DNA from: an uncultured Clostridia bacterium | GTDB lineage: Bacteria > Bacillota > Clostridia > TANB77 > CAG-508 | Reading direction: 5' to 3' | Length of the DNA: 56,444 nucleotides | NCBI GenBank assembly: GCA_944391015.1 | Contig: CALXRZ010000004.1 | Location: 1 to 56,444, forward strand | Shown here: piece by piece, positions 25,466 through 35,621 of the stretch | Numbering within the stretch: position 1 is the stretch's first letter | Layout of the letters: each line of letters begins with the position of its first letter | Notes under the pieces: generated by a model | What the model was told of the DNA's origin: nothing | Databases searched by the model: none | What the model saw: only the letters and a program-made list of their open reading frames with translations | Program-made: the position numbers and the translations under genes

Positions 25466-27268
25466 TTATTTTATTAACTCTTGAAATTCTTCTGCAGAAA
25501 TTACTTCTCTTTCTAATAATGCACCAGCTACTTTATCTAGTTTGTCCATATTTTCTCTAATTAGTTTTTGTGCTGTTTCGTAGGCATTATCAAGCAATAT
25601 CTTTACTTCTGCACCTATTGCATCTCCAAATTTTTCTCCAAGTAATTGTAATTCATAAGGGTCATCATCTGTGTTTATTGAGATTGGTCCTAATGTTTCA
25701 CTCATACCGTATTTTGTTATCATATTTTTTGCTATGTTTGTTGCTACTTCTATGTCGTTGCTTGCACCAGTAGAAATGTCGTTTAATACTATTTTTTCTG
25801 CTGCTCTTCCTCCCATTAGTGCTACCATTTTTTCTTCCATTTCTGTTTTTGAAATATAGCATTTATCTTCGTCTGATTTATACATTGTGTATCCACCAGC
25901 TACACCTCTTGGTATAATTGATACTTCTTTTATACCTTTTTGTGTTTCTAGTCTACTACTTACTATTGCGTGGCCTGCTTCGTGATATGCAGTAAGTTTT
26001 TTATCTTTTTCAGATATTACTCTACTTTGTTTTTCAAGTCCTACTGTAACTTTTTTAACTGCATCTTCTATGTCTTTGTTTGTAATTGCATCGTGCTCGT
26101 TTATTGTTGCAATAATTGCAGCTTCATTTAATATGTTAGCTAGGTCTGCACCGGTAAAACCTGCTGTGTCTTCTGCAATACTTTTTAAATTAACATCATT
26201 TGCAAATTGCTTATCTTTTGCATGTATTTTTAATATTGCTTCTCTTCCTCTCATATCTGGAAGTCCAATTGTTATTCTTCTATCAAATCTACCTGGTCTT
26301 AAAAGCGCTTTATCTAACATTTCTGGTCTGTTTGTTGCAGCAAGCACTATTATTGTCTCTTCTGTATCAAAGCCATCCATTTCTACAAGTAATTGGTTTA
26401 ATGTTTGGTTATTTTCAGATTCTGCTCCTCCACTTGTATTTCTTCTTGAACCTATAGCATCTATTTCGTCTATAAATATTATGCAAGGTGCTATTTTCTT
26501 GGCTTTTTCAAATAATTTTCTTACTCTTGATGCTCCAAGTCCTGCAAACATTTCTATAAATTCTGAACCACTCATTGAAATAAATGGAACATTGGCTTCA
26601 CCAGCTATTGCTTTTGCTATTAAAGTTTTACCTGTACCAGGTTGTCCACAAAGAAGAACTCCTCTAGGAATTTTTGCTCCCATTTTATTGAATCTTTCTG
26701 GGTTCTTTAAAAAGTCCACTATCTCTATCATTTCACTTTTTTCTTCTTCTAGGCCTGCTACATCGTCAAATTTTGTTTTTGATTTGGTAGTTTCACTATC
26801 ATATACTTTACCCTTATCCCCTAAGCCTTGCATTTTAAAGAATAGAACAATAAGTATTACTAATAATATTGTTGGTAATAGTGTAAACAATGCAGAACCT
26901 ATAGACACAAGGACATTTGTAGGTTTTTGAATAAGTTCAAATTCATCGTTTCCCTCATCTACTTTTTGTTGTATAAACTCTGTAAATGCTTGTGTGCTTG
27001 GAACAATTGTAGATTTTTCTTCTTCTACGTCTTTTAATTTAACTTTTAATGTTGTACTTCCTACTGTCATTTCTATTTTTTCTACATTACCTGCATTTAT
27101 TTCTTGAATAAGCTCTGTATAGGCTAGTTCATTTTCATCTTCTTTATCACCATTTGTTAGTAGAAAATAAGTTAAAAATGCTAGAATTATTACTAATGCT
27201 ACTAGAACACCTACTAGTATATATTGTTTTTTCTTTTTTTGCTCATTGTTTTTTTGATTTTCTTCCAT
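25466..27268 (-). CDS. ftsH: ATP-dependent zinc metalloprotease FtsH
   Basis: Membrane-bound AAA+ protease (600 aa) that degrades damaged membrane proteins and regulators. It has a cytoplasmic Lys-rich N-terminus, span 1 at about 16-37, an outside domain (38-115), span 2 at about 120-145, then the AAA module with Walker A GQPGTGKT at 208-215 (family usual is GPPGTGKT), Walker B IIFIDEIDAIG, the second region of homology ATNRPEMLDKALLRPGRFDR, and the zinc site HEAGH at 429-433. Length is normal. The start has AGAAAGGA upstream and is close behind the DUF1189 gene, so the two may be co-transcribed. It does not sit next to tilS and hpt, its common partners in Firmicutes. Confidence 0.96.
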   Translation of the reverse strand: MEENQKNNEQKKKKQYILVGVLVALVIILAFLTYFLLTNGDKEDENELAYTELIQEINAGNVEKIEMTVGSTTLKVKLKDVEEEKSTIVPSTQAFTEFIQQKVDEGNDEFELIQKPTNVLVSIGSALFTLLPTILLVILIVLFFKMQGLGDKGKVYDSETTKSKTKFDDVAGLEEEKSEMIEIVDFLKNPERFNKMGAKIPRGVLLCGQPGTGKTLIAKAIAGEANVPFISMSGSEFIEMFAGLGASRVRKLFEKAKKIAPCIIFIDEIDAIGSRRNTSGGAESENNQTLNQLLVEMDGFDTEETIIVLAATNRPEMLDKALLRPGRFDRRITIGLPDMRGREAILKIHAKDKQFANDVNLKSIAEDTAGFTGADLANILNEAAIIATINEHDAITNKDIEDAVKKVTVGLEKQSRVISEKDKKLTAYHEAGHAIVSSRLETQKGIKEVSIIPRGVAGGYTMYKSDEDKCYISKTEMEEKMVALMGGRAAEKIVLNDISTGASNDIEVATNIAKNMITKYGMSETLGPISINTDDDPYELQLLGEKFGDAIGAEVKILLDNAYETAQKLIRENMDKLDKVAGALLEREVISAEEFQELIK

Positions 27269-27285
27269 CTGATTTTTTCCTTTCT

Positions 27286-28350
27286 TTATGCATTATCGCC
27301 TTCCGGCTCCTTACTAATCTTTCCCTCTTCTTTTTTCTCTTCACGTTTTTTTCGTTTTTCTTCTTTTTCCTTTTCTTTCTCTTGTTCTTTTCTCTTTCTT
27401 TCTTCTTCCTCTTGTTTCTTTTTTTCTTCTTCTTGCCTTTTTAATTCTCCTCGTACTCTTGCCTGTTCTTCGATTATTTTGTTTAGCTCAAATTGCTTTT
27501 TTATAACATCAGATTTTATCATTAACATAGCTGTAATTATATAGATAGATGCTATTGCATTGTACATAATATTAAAGTATTCTATAGTAAAACCTGTTAA
27601 AGCATTTACAATAACATATATTATATTTAAAATCAATGGTAGAGTTAACGAATATGTTGCTATATTATATATTGCACTATATTTTAATCTTAGTCCTGCT
27701 ATTCTTGATACTATGTATGCGAGTAGGGCAAGCACAAAAATATCTATTAGTATATTAGATATAAATACAATAAACATATATAATATTAAGGCTACACCTA
27801 ATAATGCTAATGCTGAAATGATTTCTCTGCCAGATAGCATTTTTATCAATTCTTCTTTATCTATCTTGTTAATATTATATTTTTCAGAAATTGTTTTATA
27901 TGAGTATTCTTCTGTCCTTGTTAAAAGTTCATTTTTTATTATTATTCTATCTTTTAATAATAATATTCCGTTTTCTTGAGACTCAATTTTATTTATATCT
28001 GCCTCAGTTTCTTCTTCATTAGCCTCCGTATCTATTATTATCATAGGTTGTCCAGTTAAACTATTCTCAATTTCTATTGTTTTTTCTCCGCTACTTGGTA
28101 TTATACTTAATTCATAGTTTTCATATTTTATTTCTGATATTTCTGTATTTACATAATTTTTTAATTTATTTATGGCAGACCAAAATTGGCAAACACATAT
28201 AACAGATATTACTATACTAAATATAAGAAGTATCAAAACGATATATATGATTGTTCTACTTATCTTTTCAGCTGCTAGACTTTGATATCCATCAAAATCT
28301 AGCACACTGGTTTTAACCTTCTTAAAAAACGAAAGTTTTTGCTTTTCCAC
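27286..28350 (-). CDS. DUF1189 family membrane protein
   Basis: Membrane protein of 354 aa, function unknown. It begins FFKKVKTSVLDFDGYQSLAAEK, the conserved start of DUF1189 proteins, followed by a span (about 30-52), an outside domain of about 110 residues including ENGILLLKDRIIIKN, and then four more spans between about 170 and 290. The last 60 residues are an extreme Glu/Lys coiled-coil-like tail in the cytoplasm. The start codon is GTG at 28350, preceded by AAAGGAG. It lies between cysS (16 bases upstream) and ftsH (17 bases downstream), so cysS, this gene and ftsH probably form one operon; a role in membrane protein quality control is only a guess from context. Confidence 0.8.
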   Translation of the reverse strand: MEKQKLSFFKKVKTSVLDFDGYQSLAAEKISRTIIYIVLILLIFSIVISVICVCQFWSAINKLKNYVNTEISEIKYENYELSIIPSSGEKTIEIENSLTGQPMIIIDTEANEEETEADINKIESQENGILLLKDRIIIKNELLTRTEEYSYKTISEKYNINKIDKEELIKMLSGREIISALALLGVALILYMFIVFISNILIDIFVLALLAYIVSRIAGLRLKYSAIYNIATYSLTLPLILNIIYVIVNALTGFTIEYFNIMYNAIASIYIITAMLMIKSDVIKKQFELNKIIEEQARVRGELKRQEEEKKKQEEEERKRKEQEKEKEKEEKRKKREEKKEEGKISKEPEGDNA

Positions 28351-28366
28351 TACTTTGCTCCTTTCG

Positions 28367-29767
28367 CTACATTTTTTCTACTGACATTCCCTCTTTTGTA
28401 TCTTTTACAATATAGCCTTTTTCTTTTAAATTGTCTCTTATTTCATCTGATAATTTCCAATTTTTCTCTTCTCTTGCCTTTTTTCTTTGTTCTATTAAAT
28501 CTAATATTTCTGTTGGCAACTCTACATTTTTTTGATTTTCTATATATTTTTCTGAATTTTCCAAATCTAGTCCTAATACTTTATCAAATTGTACTAAAAG
28601 ATCAGCTATCTGGCTAGACTTTGTTTCGCTTCTAGCAAGTTCCCATATTATTCCCATTGCCAAAGGTAAATTCAAATCATCATTTATAGCTTCTAAAAAT
28701 CTAGTTTTATATTGTTCTATTAGACTATTTTCTATTTTATCATTTCCATTTTTGTGTTTAATATAACTTTCTCTTAGTCTATTTAAAGATTTTTGAGATG
28801 CCATTGCTCCTTCAAATGTAAAATTTAATTTTGTTCTATAGTGTGCTGTGTAGCAAAATAGCTTAAATGCTAATGGTTCAATTCCTTTTTCTTCAAGTTC
28901 AGATATTGTGTATACATTTCCTAAACTTTTTGACATTTTTCCACCATCAACTTGTAGAAATTCTACGTGCATCCATACTTTAGCTGGTATTTTTCCAAAA
29001 GCTCCTTTGCTTTGTGCTATTTCATTTTCGTGATGTGTTGGTATATGGTCTACTCCACCTGTGTGAATATCAAATACTTCTCCTAAATATTTCCTAGACA
29101 TAGCAGAACACTCTAAATGCCAACCTGGATATGACAATCCCCAAGGACTTTCCCATTTCATTATATGATTTTCTGGCGCTTTAATCCAGATAGCAAAGTC
29201 ATAAGGGTTTCTTTTTTCTGGGTCAACTTCAACTCTTGCACCAGCAATTTGCTCTTCTATATTTCTATTTGATAGTACTGGATATTTATCTAATTTAGAT
29301 ACATCAAAATAAATTGCTGTACTTGTTTCATATCCATAACCATTTTCGACAATTTTTTTAGCAAATTCTAGCATATCTGGTATATGTTCTGTTGCTTTTG
29401 CAATTATTTCTGGTCTATCTATATTTAGTTTTTCCATATCTTTAAAAAATGCTTTTGTGTAAAAATCTGCTATTTCATAAGGGCTTTTCTTCTCTTTTTT
29501 TGCTGCTTTCTCCATTTTATCTTCGCCCTCATCACCATCAGACTCTAAATGTCCAACATCAGTTATGTTCATTACGTGCTTTAATGTATAACCATTATAT
29601 TTTAGCACTCTCCTTAAATTATCCATAAATACATAAGTTCTAAAATTACCTATATGAGCATAACTGTAAACAGTTGGTCCACAAGAATATATTCTGACTT
29701 CGTTCCCATTTAAAGGAACGAAATCATTTTTTTGCTTATTTAATGTATTGTATAGTTTTATTTGCAT
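28367..29767 (-). CDS. cysS: Cysteinyl-tRNA synthetase
   Basis: Class I aminoacyl-tRNA synthetase (466 aa) charging tRNA-Cys. The ATG at 29767 is preferred because GGGAGG lies 6 bases upstream. Seen in order: SCGPTVYSYAHIGNFRTYVFMD with the zinc-binding Cys and the HIGN motif, GWHLECSAMSRKYLG with further zinc ligands, THHENE, and KMSKSLGN. The C-terminal helical anticodon-binding region ends with the usual KEKGYIVKDTKEG. Length matches the family. No T-box is visible in the short space before it. Confidence 0.96.
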   Translation of the reverse strand: MQIKLYNTLNKQKNDFVPLNGNEVRIYSCGPTVYSYAHIGNFRTYVFMDNLRRVLKYNGYTLKHVMNITDVGHLESDGDEGEDKMEKAAKKEKKSPYEIADFYTKAFFKDMEKLNIDRPEIIAKATEHIPDMLEFAKKIVENGYGYETSTAIYFDVSKLDKYPVLSNRNIEEQIAGARVEVDPEKRNPYDFAIWIKAPENHIMKWESPWGLSYPGWHLECSAMSRKYLGEVFDIHTGGVDHIPTHHENEIAQSKGAFGKIPAKVWMHVEFLQVDGGKMSKSLGNVYTISELEEKGIEPLAFKLFCYTAHYRTKLNFTFEGAMASQKSLNRLRESYIKHKNGNDKIENSLIEQYKTRFLEAINDDLNLPLAMGIIWELARSETKSSQIADLLVQFDKVLGLDLENSEKYIENQKNVELPTEILDLIEQRKKAREEKNWKLSDEIRDNLKEKGYIVKDTKEGMSVEKM

Positions 29768-29855
29768 AAAACCTCCCATATTTTTTTATTTGCTTTATAA
29801 TACTATTTTTTATATCAAAATATTCTTCTGTTGGAAATATACTTAGTTATATTTT

Positions 29856-32546
29856 TTATACTATTTCGTTAATTGTATTAGTATCATCTACTACATCATT
29901 TGGTTCGTCTACAACTTCATTTGTGCCTGGCTCAGGTTCTTCTGGTGTAGTAGGCTCTTCTGGCTCCTCTTCTTGAATATCATTTACTGTTAAGGTTATA
30001 GTTCCACCTTTTTTTAGCTTTGTACCTGCTTCAACACTTTGCTCTATTACTACTCCGTCTTCCTGTGTTGGATCACTTATATATGTAACTTCTACGTTAA
30101 AGCCACTTAAAGCTCTACGCGCCTCTGATTGTATCATTCCAATTACATTTTTAACTTCTAATGTCATAGTTTTTTCTGTATGTTTATCACAAGTATCTTT
30201 TATTTCCTCATATTTATCTCCTGCATTGGTTTTCCAACTTGGATTTATCTCCTTTTCTGGTGTTGATAAATATGTTTTTTCTTCTGTTTCTGGGCAAAAC
30301 TCTGTTGCAAGTTTTCCTGTTTCTTTACATATTTTTACTGTTTTATGTCCATCACATTCATCTGGTACTGTTCCCTCTACAAATATTTCTGTGTATGTAT
30401 GTTTACATTCTTTTGTAGCTCTTTTCCCTGAATCTAAACATATTTTAGCACTTACTATATTATCTGGTTCTTCAAATCTTTTGCCGTCTAAATCTTCGTG
30501 GATATCGTCCATTATTGCTGACCAAATTACCATTGCTGGGTTATCAGGTAAATTATACATGGCTACACGTTCGGGTGTATCATAGCCAAACCAAGTTGCC
30601 GCAGTGTAATATGGTGTAAATCCACAAAGCCATCTATCCTTATTTTCATTTGTTGTACCCGTTTTAGCTGCAACATCCATTCCTGACATTGCACACATCC
30701 TAGCCGTACCACCTGTAACTGGAGAAGTTAGAATATCAGATAATATATATGCATTACCCTCGCTCATAACTCTTCTTGTTTCTTGTTTTGCTTCAAGTAT
30801 TACATTTCCGTCTAGATCCTCTACTTTTGTGTAGAATGTTGGTTCTATATATTCTCCTCCACGTGCAATGGTTGCATATGCTGCTGCCATTTGTAATGGA
30901 GTAGTACCGTGGTCTGTTCCTCCTAATGCTAAACTTAACATTTCATCATCTTCATTGTATTGTGTCATTCCTAATTCATTTAAGAACTCTACCCCATTGC
31001 TTACTCCTACATTTGATAAAATTTTTATATTTACTATATTAGATGAATTTGCTATAGCTTTTCTAACCGTAATCAGACCTAAATATCCTGTTGAATTTTG
31101 TGGAGGATAGTCTCCAAAATTTGTTGGTGAGTCATCATATACTGTTGCAGCAGTTATTACTCCATTTTCTAATCCTGGCGCAACTGCTACTAAAGGTTTT
31201 ATTGATGAACCCGCTTGTCTTCCTCCATTTTCCATTGAAGTTGCTCTGTTAGTTCCATAAGTAGGAGAATCATCTCCAAGTCCTCCTACTTCTGCAACAA
31301 CTTGACCTGTACTATGGTCTATTATGACCATTCCAGATTGAGTATGTGCTCCTTCTTTTGCATCTTTGCTTGTTGCATCTTTTATATATTTATCTTTTAA
31401 ATATTCTTCTTCCATTCTGTCTTGTATATCATTATCTTGTGTAGTATATATTTTATATCCATTATTATATACTCTAGTCTTTGCAGCATCTCTATCCATA
31501 TCGTATTCTTCCATCATATCTTCAATAACTTGGTTTATTGCATCTACTTCCAAGAATGATAAATCTGATGTTGATGAGAATTTTCCTTCTTTAAATGCTA
31601 GCCCCTCGTCTACCTCTTTTACGGCTTCATCATATTGTTCTTGATTTATAAAGGTTTGACCATTTTCATCTGTTACAGTTAGCATTTGCCCTAAAACTGT
31701 TTTAGTTCTTGTTTTTATATCTTCTTCGTTATCGTCTCCATCAAATGGATTATAATAGTTTGGTGAGTGGTTTATACCAGCTAAAAATGCTGATTCTGCT
31801 AAGCTTAATTCATCTGCTGATTTGTCAAAATAGTAATTTGCTGCACTTTCAACACCATATACTGTTCCACCCATAAATATTTCATTTAGATATAACTCTA
31901 GTATTTGGCTTTTTGATAGCATTTGCTCTACCTTGTATGCACGCGACCATTCTCTTATTTTTCTTTCTATGCTATCTTCATCATCATCAAGTAAGTTTTT
32001 TACTAACTGTTGAGTAATAGTACTTCCACCAAATGAAGAGTTACCTCCATTTAAAATATATGTAACTATGGCTCCTGCTGTTCTTTTTATATCTATTCCA
32101 CTATGCTTATAAAATCTTTCATCCTCTATTGCCACAAATGCTTTTGGTATGTATTCTCCCATTTCTGATAAAGAGATTACTTGCCTATTTTCTTCTCCTG
32201 CTAATTCGTGAAGTAATTTTCCATCTTTGTCATATGTATATGAATTTTGCATTTTTATTACCAAATCGTCTTTGCTTATATCCCAAGTGTCACCAAAGAA
32301 AATTGCAGCAAAAACTCCTGCTCCTGCTAAGCATAGTAATATTACTAATATTATAAATATTTTTATAAATAATCTAAGTTTTGGATGCTTTTTTTGCTTT
32401 TTAGCTTTTTTTTCTTTTTTTGTTGTTTTAGTATTTTTCATTTTTTTCGTTTCTTCATTACCACTTTCTTTTATATTTTTTTCTGTACTTTCGCTCTTTT
32501 CCTGTGGTACTTTATACATTTTGGTTTCATCGTTATCTCCTGCCAT
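29856..32546 (-). CDS. Class A penicillin-binding protein (PBP1A type) with PASTA domain
   Basis: Bifunctional peptidoglycan synthase (896 aa): it polymerises lipid II and cross-links the strands outside the membrane. The ATG at 32546 has GGAGG 7 bases upstream. A Lys-rich cytoplasmic tail (1-58) precedes the single span (59-84). The glycosyltransferase domain has EDERFYKHSG at 141-150, STITQQLVKNLL and ELYLNEIFMG. The transpeptidase domain has SSIK at 447-450 with the acyl-enzyme Ser, SSN at 501-503 and KTGTT at 628-632. Near 805-865 is one PASTA repeat, then a Pro/Glu/Thr-rich tail. It is transcribed alone or ahead of cysS. Confidence 0.94.
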   Translation of the reverse strand: MAGDNDETKMYKVPQEKSESTEKNIKESGNEETKKMKNTKTTKKEKKAKKQKKHPKLRLFIKIFIILVILLCLAGAGVFAAIFFGDTWDISKDDLVIKMQNSYTYDKDGKLLHELAGEENRQVISLSEMGEYIPKAFVAIEDERFYKHSGIDIKRTAGAIVTYILNGGNSSFGGSTITQQLVKNLLDDDEDSIERKIREWSRAYKVEQMLSKSQILELYLNEIFMGGTVYGVESAANYYFDKSADELSLAESAFLAGINHSPNYYNPFDGDDNEEDIKTRTKTVLGQMLTVTDENGQTFINQEQYDEAVKEVDEGLAFKEGKFSSTSDLSFLEVDAINQVIEDMMEEYDMDRDAAKTRVYNNGYKIYTTQDNDIQDRMEEEYLKDKYIKDATSKDAKEGAHTQSGMVIIDHSTGQVVAEVGGLGDDSPTYGTNRATSMENGGRQAGSSIKPLVAVAPGLENGVITAATVYDDSPTNFGDYPPQNSTGYLGLITVRKAIANSSNIVNIKILSNVGVSNGVEFLNELGMTQYNEDDEMLSLALGGTDHGTTPLQMAAAYATIARGGEYIEPTFYTKVEDLDGNVILEAKQETRRVMSEGNAYILSDILTSPVTGGTARMCAMSGMDVAAKTGTTNENKDRWLCGFTPYYTAATWFGYDTPERVAMYNLPDNPAMVIWSAIMDDIHEDLDGKRFEEPDNIVSAKICLDSGKRATKECKHTYTEIFVEGTVPDECDGHKTVKICKETGKLATEFCPETEEKTYLSTPEKEINPSWKTNAGDKYEEIKDTCDKHTEKTMTLEVKNVIGMIQSEARRALSGFNVEVTYISDPTQEDGVVIEQSVEAGTKLKKGGTITLTVNDIQEEEPEEPTTPEEPEPGTNEVVDEPNDVVDDTNTINEIV

Positions 32547-32659
32547 AAAAACCTCCATTCAAGCTAAATTTAATTTTAACTCTTTTATTATATAAAATTA
32601 CTAGTTTATTATATAATATATTACTAAAAAAGAAAAGCTTTTTCATAAATTTTTAATAA

Positions 32660-32700
32660 ATTTAAAAACTACTACTTCAATAATTTTAAAGTAGTAGTTT
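32660..32700 (-). terminator. Intrinsic terminator after the DUF308 gene
   Basis: A 12-bp perfect stem (AAACTACTACTT at 32666-32677 with 32689-32700) and an 11-base loop, followed in minus-strand RNA by a short U-rich tail, 9 bases after the stop codon. Confidence 0.75.
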
Positions 32701-32709
32701 GTTTAATAT

Positions 32710-33246
32710 TTATTCCATATCTTTAATATTTCTCATAAATATAAAGCTTTCAATCAAGTCCATTATTGCATATACTAATAGTATAACTCCTACAGTAACC
32801 ATTAACGCACCTGGATAAAATGTTACATAAATACCACCTATTATCATTAAAATAGAAAGTAATAAAACAAATGCCCATATTTTTTCGTTTATATTTTTTA
32901 GTTTAAAAGATATTGTTAGCCTTGAAAAGCCACTATATATAATCCAAATGCCTATCATAATTCTAAATAAATTTTCTATTGTGCTACTATATACTATAAC
33001 TACTAACCCTATAAGAATTGAAATTATCCCCAAGGCAATATCATTGTTAAATAGTGTAGAGTTACCCCTAGCGACAAAATAATTTATAAGTTTAATTACT
33101 CCTATTACTATAAAGAATATTCCTAAAACTGTTGAAATAAATTGCATAGTAGTCTGTGGATTATATATCATAACCATTCCTATAATTGCTAGTACTAAAG
33201 ATGTTATTATTGAAGTCCAGCCAGCTTTTTTTAAAAATTTCTCCAT
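32710..33246 (-). CDS. HdeD/DUF308 family membrane protein
   Basis: Integral membrane protein (178 aa) with six hydrophobic spans arranged in pairs, as in HdeD and DUF308 proteins. Typical pieces are VLAIIGMVMIYNPQTTMQFISTVLGIFFIVIGVIKL and the later IGGIYVTFYPGALMVTVGVILLVYAIMDLIESFIF, an internal repeat of the same hairpin-with-FYP pattern. HdeD takes part in acid resistance in E. coli, but for most members the role is unknown, so no function is assigned. It sits between clpX and the PBP gene, with its own terminator. Confidence 0.82.
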   Translation of the reverse strand: MEKFLKKAGWTSIITSLVLAIIGMVMIYNPQTTMQFISTVLGIFFIVIGVIKLINYFVARGNSTLFNNDIALGIISILIGLVVIVYSSTIENLFRIMIGIWIIYSGFSRLTISFKLKNINEKIWAFVLLLSILMIIGGIYVTFYPGALMVTVGVILLVYAIMDLIESFIFMRNIKDME

Positions 33247-33304
33247 ATACTATCTCATTCCTTTCGCCTATTTTAGTTTATAATCATATTAAAATTTAGT
33301 AAAT

Positions 33305-34624
33305 TTATGCACTAGTTACATTTTTCTTTGTTGTTGCTCTTTTATTTACTCCTGTATTTTTTCTTGGCACTTCCCTATTGTTATTTATAACTAATTTTGG
33401 TGGTGCACCATTTAACACAGTTTCTTTTGTAACAATACACTTTTCTATTTTAGGATTTGAAGGTATGTCAAACATAATATCCCTCATTATTTCTTCTATA
33501 ATTGAACGTAGCCCTCTTGCACCAGTTTTTCTTTCAATCGCTTTATCTACTATTAGCTCTAGTGCTTCTGGTTCAAATTCAAGGTCCACATTATCCATTT
33601 TTAATAACTTTTTGTATTGTTTAACTAAAGCGTTTTTAGGTTTTGTAACTATATCTATCAATGCTTGCCTATCAAGTTCTTCAAGTGTTGCTACTATTGG
33701 TAAACGTCCTACGAACTCTGGAATCAAACCAAATTTCAATAAATCTTGTGGTAACAATTGTTCAAAGACCTTATATTTATCTAAGTCTTTATTGCTTTCT
33801 ATTGTAGCGCCAAAGCCCATAGATTTTTTTCCAATTCTTTCTTGAACAATTTTTTCTAGTCCTTCAAATGCTCCACCACATATGAATAGTATGTTTGAAG
33901 TATCTACTTGTATAAATTCTTGATGAGGATGCTTTCTTCCTCCTTGTGGTGGTACTGAAGCAATTGTTCCTTCAACTATTTTTAATAAAGCTTGTTGTAC
34001 TCCTTCTCCACTTACATCTCTTGTTATAGATGGGTTTTCAGATTTTCTTGAAATTTTATCAATTTCATCTATATATATAATTCCTTTTTCTGCTTTCTCT
34101 ATGTCATAATCTGCTGCCTGAACTAATTTTAAAAGTATATTTTCAACATCTTCACCAACATATCCAGCTTCTGTAAGAGTAGTAGCATCAGCTATTGCAA
34201 ATGGAACTTTTAAAATTTTTGCAAGTGTTTGAGCAAGTAATGTTTTTCCACACCCTGTTGGGCCAAGTAATAGTACATTACTTTTTTGTAGTTCCACATC
34301 ATCTTTGCTGTTTTCTTCTTTGCTACTAATACGTTTATAATGATTATATACTGCAACTGCAAGAGTTTTTTTAGCCTCTTCTTGTCCTATTACATACGTG
34401 TCTAATATTGATTTTATCTCTGCTGGACTAGGTAATTCTTCTTTTTCTGTAGTAGTATATCTTATTTCATCGTCATCATATAAATCGTCTTCTACAATGC
34501 TTGAACATACTTTTATACAATCACTACAAATAAACACTCCTGGACCAGCAATTATTCTATCTACTTCATCTTGTGATTTTCCACAAAAAGAACATCTTAC
34601 ATTTTTTTGCTTATTATTTGACAT
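33305..34624 (-). CDS. clpX: ClpX unfoldase, ATP-binding subunit of the Clp protease
   Basis: Hexameric AAA+ unfoldase (439 aa) that feeds substrates to ClpP. The N-terminal zinc-binding domain has RCSFCGKSQ and [10 protein letters not shown] (four Cys). The AAA core follows with Walker [10 protein letters not shown], Walker [12 protein letters not shown], the pore loop GYVGEDVE, and the ClpP-docking loop near [13 protein letters not shown]-type region (here KKSMGFGA). [11 protein letters not shown] is sensor 2. The C-terminal 25 residues are a basic tail. Length is normal. It lies directly downstream of clpP in the same orientation, separated by a 208-base gap holding a long palindrome, and clpP is preceded by tig, the classical tig-clpP-clpX order. 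Confidence 0.96.
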   Translation of the reverse strand: MSNNKQKNVRCSFCGKSQDEVDRIIAGPGVFICSDCIKVCSSIVEDDLYDDDEIRYTTTEKEELPSPAEIKSILDTYVIGQEEAKKTLAVAVYNHYKRISSKEENSKDDVELQKSNVLLLGPTGCGKTLLAQTLAKILKVPFAIADATTLTEAGYVGEDVENILLKLVQAADYDIEKAEKGIIYIDEIDKISRKSENPSITRDVSGEGVQQALLKIVEGTIASVPPQGGRKHPHQEFIQVDTSNILFICGGAFEGLEKIVQERIGKKSMGFGATIESNKDLDKYKVFEQLLPQDLLKFGLIPEFVGRLPIVATLEELDRQALIDIVTKPKNALVKQYKKLLKMDNVDLEFEPEALELIVDKAIERKTGARGLRSIIEEIMRDIMFDIPSNPKIEKCIVTKETVLNGAPPKLVINNNREVPRKNTGVNKRATTKKNVTSA

Positions 34625-34707
34625 TTTTAATTCCTTTCTAATCCTTAATTCTTTCTATTCTAAAGCTCTAAAGCGAAGCAAACACGGTATATTGCTTCCT
34701 TTATTTT

Positions 34708-34837
34708 AGTAGTTTTGAAAAGAATTGTCTTTTGGCTAGGAACACAAATAAAAAATTTATGAGGTGTACTTTGTGTACATTGATTAAATTTTTTATTTGC
34801 TGTGACAACGCCAAAAGCAATTATCTTCAAAACTACT
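34708..34837. repeat. 130-bp imperfect palindrome between clpP and clpX
   Basis: Arms of about 60 bases share AGTAGTTTTGAA, AATTG, CTTTTGGC and CAAATAAAAAATTTA in matching order, with scattered mismatches. The outer end of one arm includes the clpP stop codon. A clean U-tract does not follow, so it may weaken rather than fully block readthrough into clpX, or may be the remnant of an inserted palindromic element. Confidence 0.65.
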
Positions 34838-35435
34838 TTCTTTTGTCCATAATACCATCAATAAGACCATACTTCAATGCTTCTTCTGCAGTCATCCAGT
34901 TATCTCTCTCTGTATCCTTTTCTATAGTCTCAACGCTTTGGCCAGTTTTATCACTTAATAATTTATTTAATTTTGCTCTTGTTTTAATCATATGCTCTGC
35001 TTGTATTTTTATTTCTGTTGTTTGTCCTGCTATTCCATTTCCACCAATCAATGGTTGATGAATTAGTATTTCTGCATTTGGTGTTGCAAACCTTTTTCCT
35101 TTTTCTCCATTTGCTAGTAATACAGCTCCAAAGCTTGCTGCTAAACCAACGCATATTGTAGATACTGGACATTTAATGTAGTTCATTGTATCTACTATTC
35201 CCATACCATCTGTTATTGAACCACCTGGACTATTGATATATAAACTAATTTCTCTATCAGGGTCTTCTGATTCAAGAAATAGTAATTGTGCTATAACTAA
35301 ACTTGCTGTTGTACTATTAACATCTTCTCCTAAAAATATAATTCTATCCTTTAATAATCTTGAGAATATATCATAAGACCTTTCTCCTTTGGCTGTTTGC
35401 TCAATTACATAAGGTACTAAACTGTTCTTCTCCAT
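34833..35435 (-). CDS. clpP: ClpP peptidase subunit
   Basis: Barrel-forming serine peptidase (200 aa) of the Clp protease. The ATG at 35435 follows GAGGAGG by 9 bases; an upstream in-frame extension lacks such a site. The N-terminus [35 protein letters not shown] is the family start. The catalytic Ser is in [12 protein letters not shown] (the family usually has AASMGA), the His in [11 protein letters not shown] and the Asp in [18 protein letters not shown]. Length is normal. It sits between tig and clpX in the classical order. No CtsR-type box is evident upstream; a small dyad TTTTCACA..TGTGTGAAAA lies about 45 bases before the start. Confidence 0.95.
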   Translation of the reverse strand: MEKNSLVPYVIEQTAKGERSYDIFSRLLKDRIIFLGEDVNSTTASLVIAQLLFLESEDPDREISLYINSPGGSITDGMGIVDTMNYIKCPVSTICVGLAASFGAVLLANGEKGKRFATPNAEILIHQPLIGGNGIAGQTTEIKIQAEHMIKTRAKLNKLLSDKTGQSVETIEKDTERDNWMTAEEALKYGLIDGIMDKRK

Positions 35436-35540
35436 TTTTTTATTCCTCCTCTTAAATTTATAATCAATTATTTTTATTGTTTTCACAAATAATTGTGTGA
35501 AAATATAAAGTTTTTTAATCGATTGTATATTCTTATAGTG

Positions 35541-35613
35541 AAAAAGGTTAGTGGATAAATCGCTTTATTTTATATTTTACATATACAATAAATATAATTT
35601 CCCCCTAACCTTC
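35541..35613 (-). terminator. Probable terminator after tig
   Basis: AGGTTAG-type arms (35545-35560 and 35595-35612) pair around a loop of about 35 bases and the minus-strand RNA ends with UUUUU. The stem extends by GGGGAAAT/ATTTATCC pairs with mismatches. It lies about 10 bases after the tig stop. Confidence 0.55.
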
Positions 35614-35621
35614 TATATCAA

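Noticed and set aside
26070..26930. Long open frame on the plus strand opposite ftsH
   Set aside because: It is antisense to a fully conserved FtsH, has no ribosome binding site and no recognisable domain; it follows from codon bias of the real gene.
27154..27544. Phe/Leu/Ser-rich plus-strand frames
   Set aside because: They are the complement of the Glu/Lys tail of the DUF1189 protein.
29768..29855. T-box in front of cysS
   Set aside because: The gap is only 88 bases and lacks the GGGTGG-ACCG motif and a terminator stem.
33378..33845. Plus-strand frame opposite clpX
   Set aside because: It is antisense to a conserved gene with no independent evidence.
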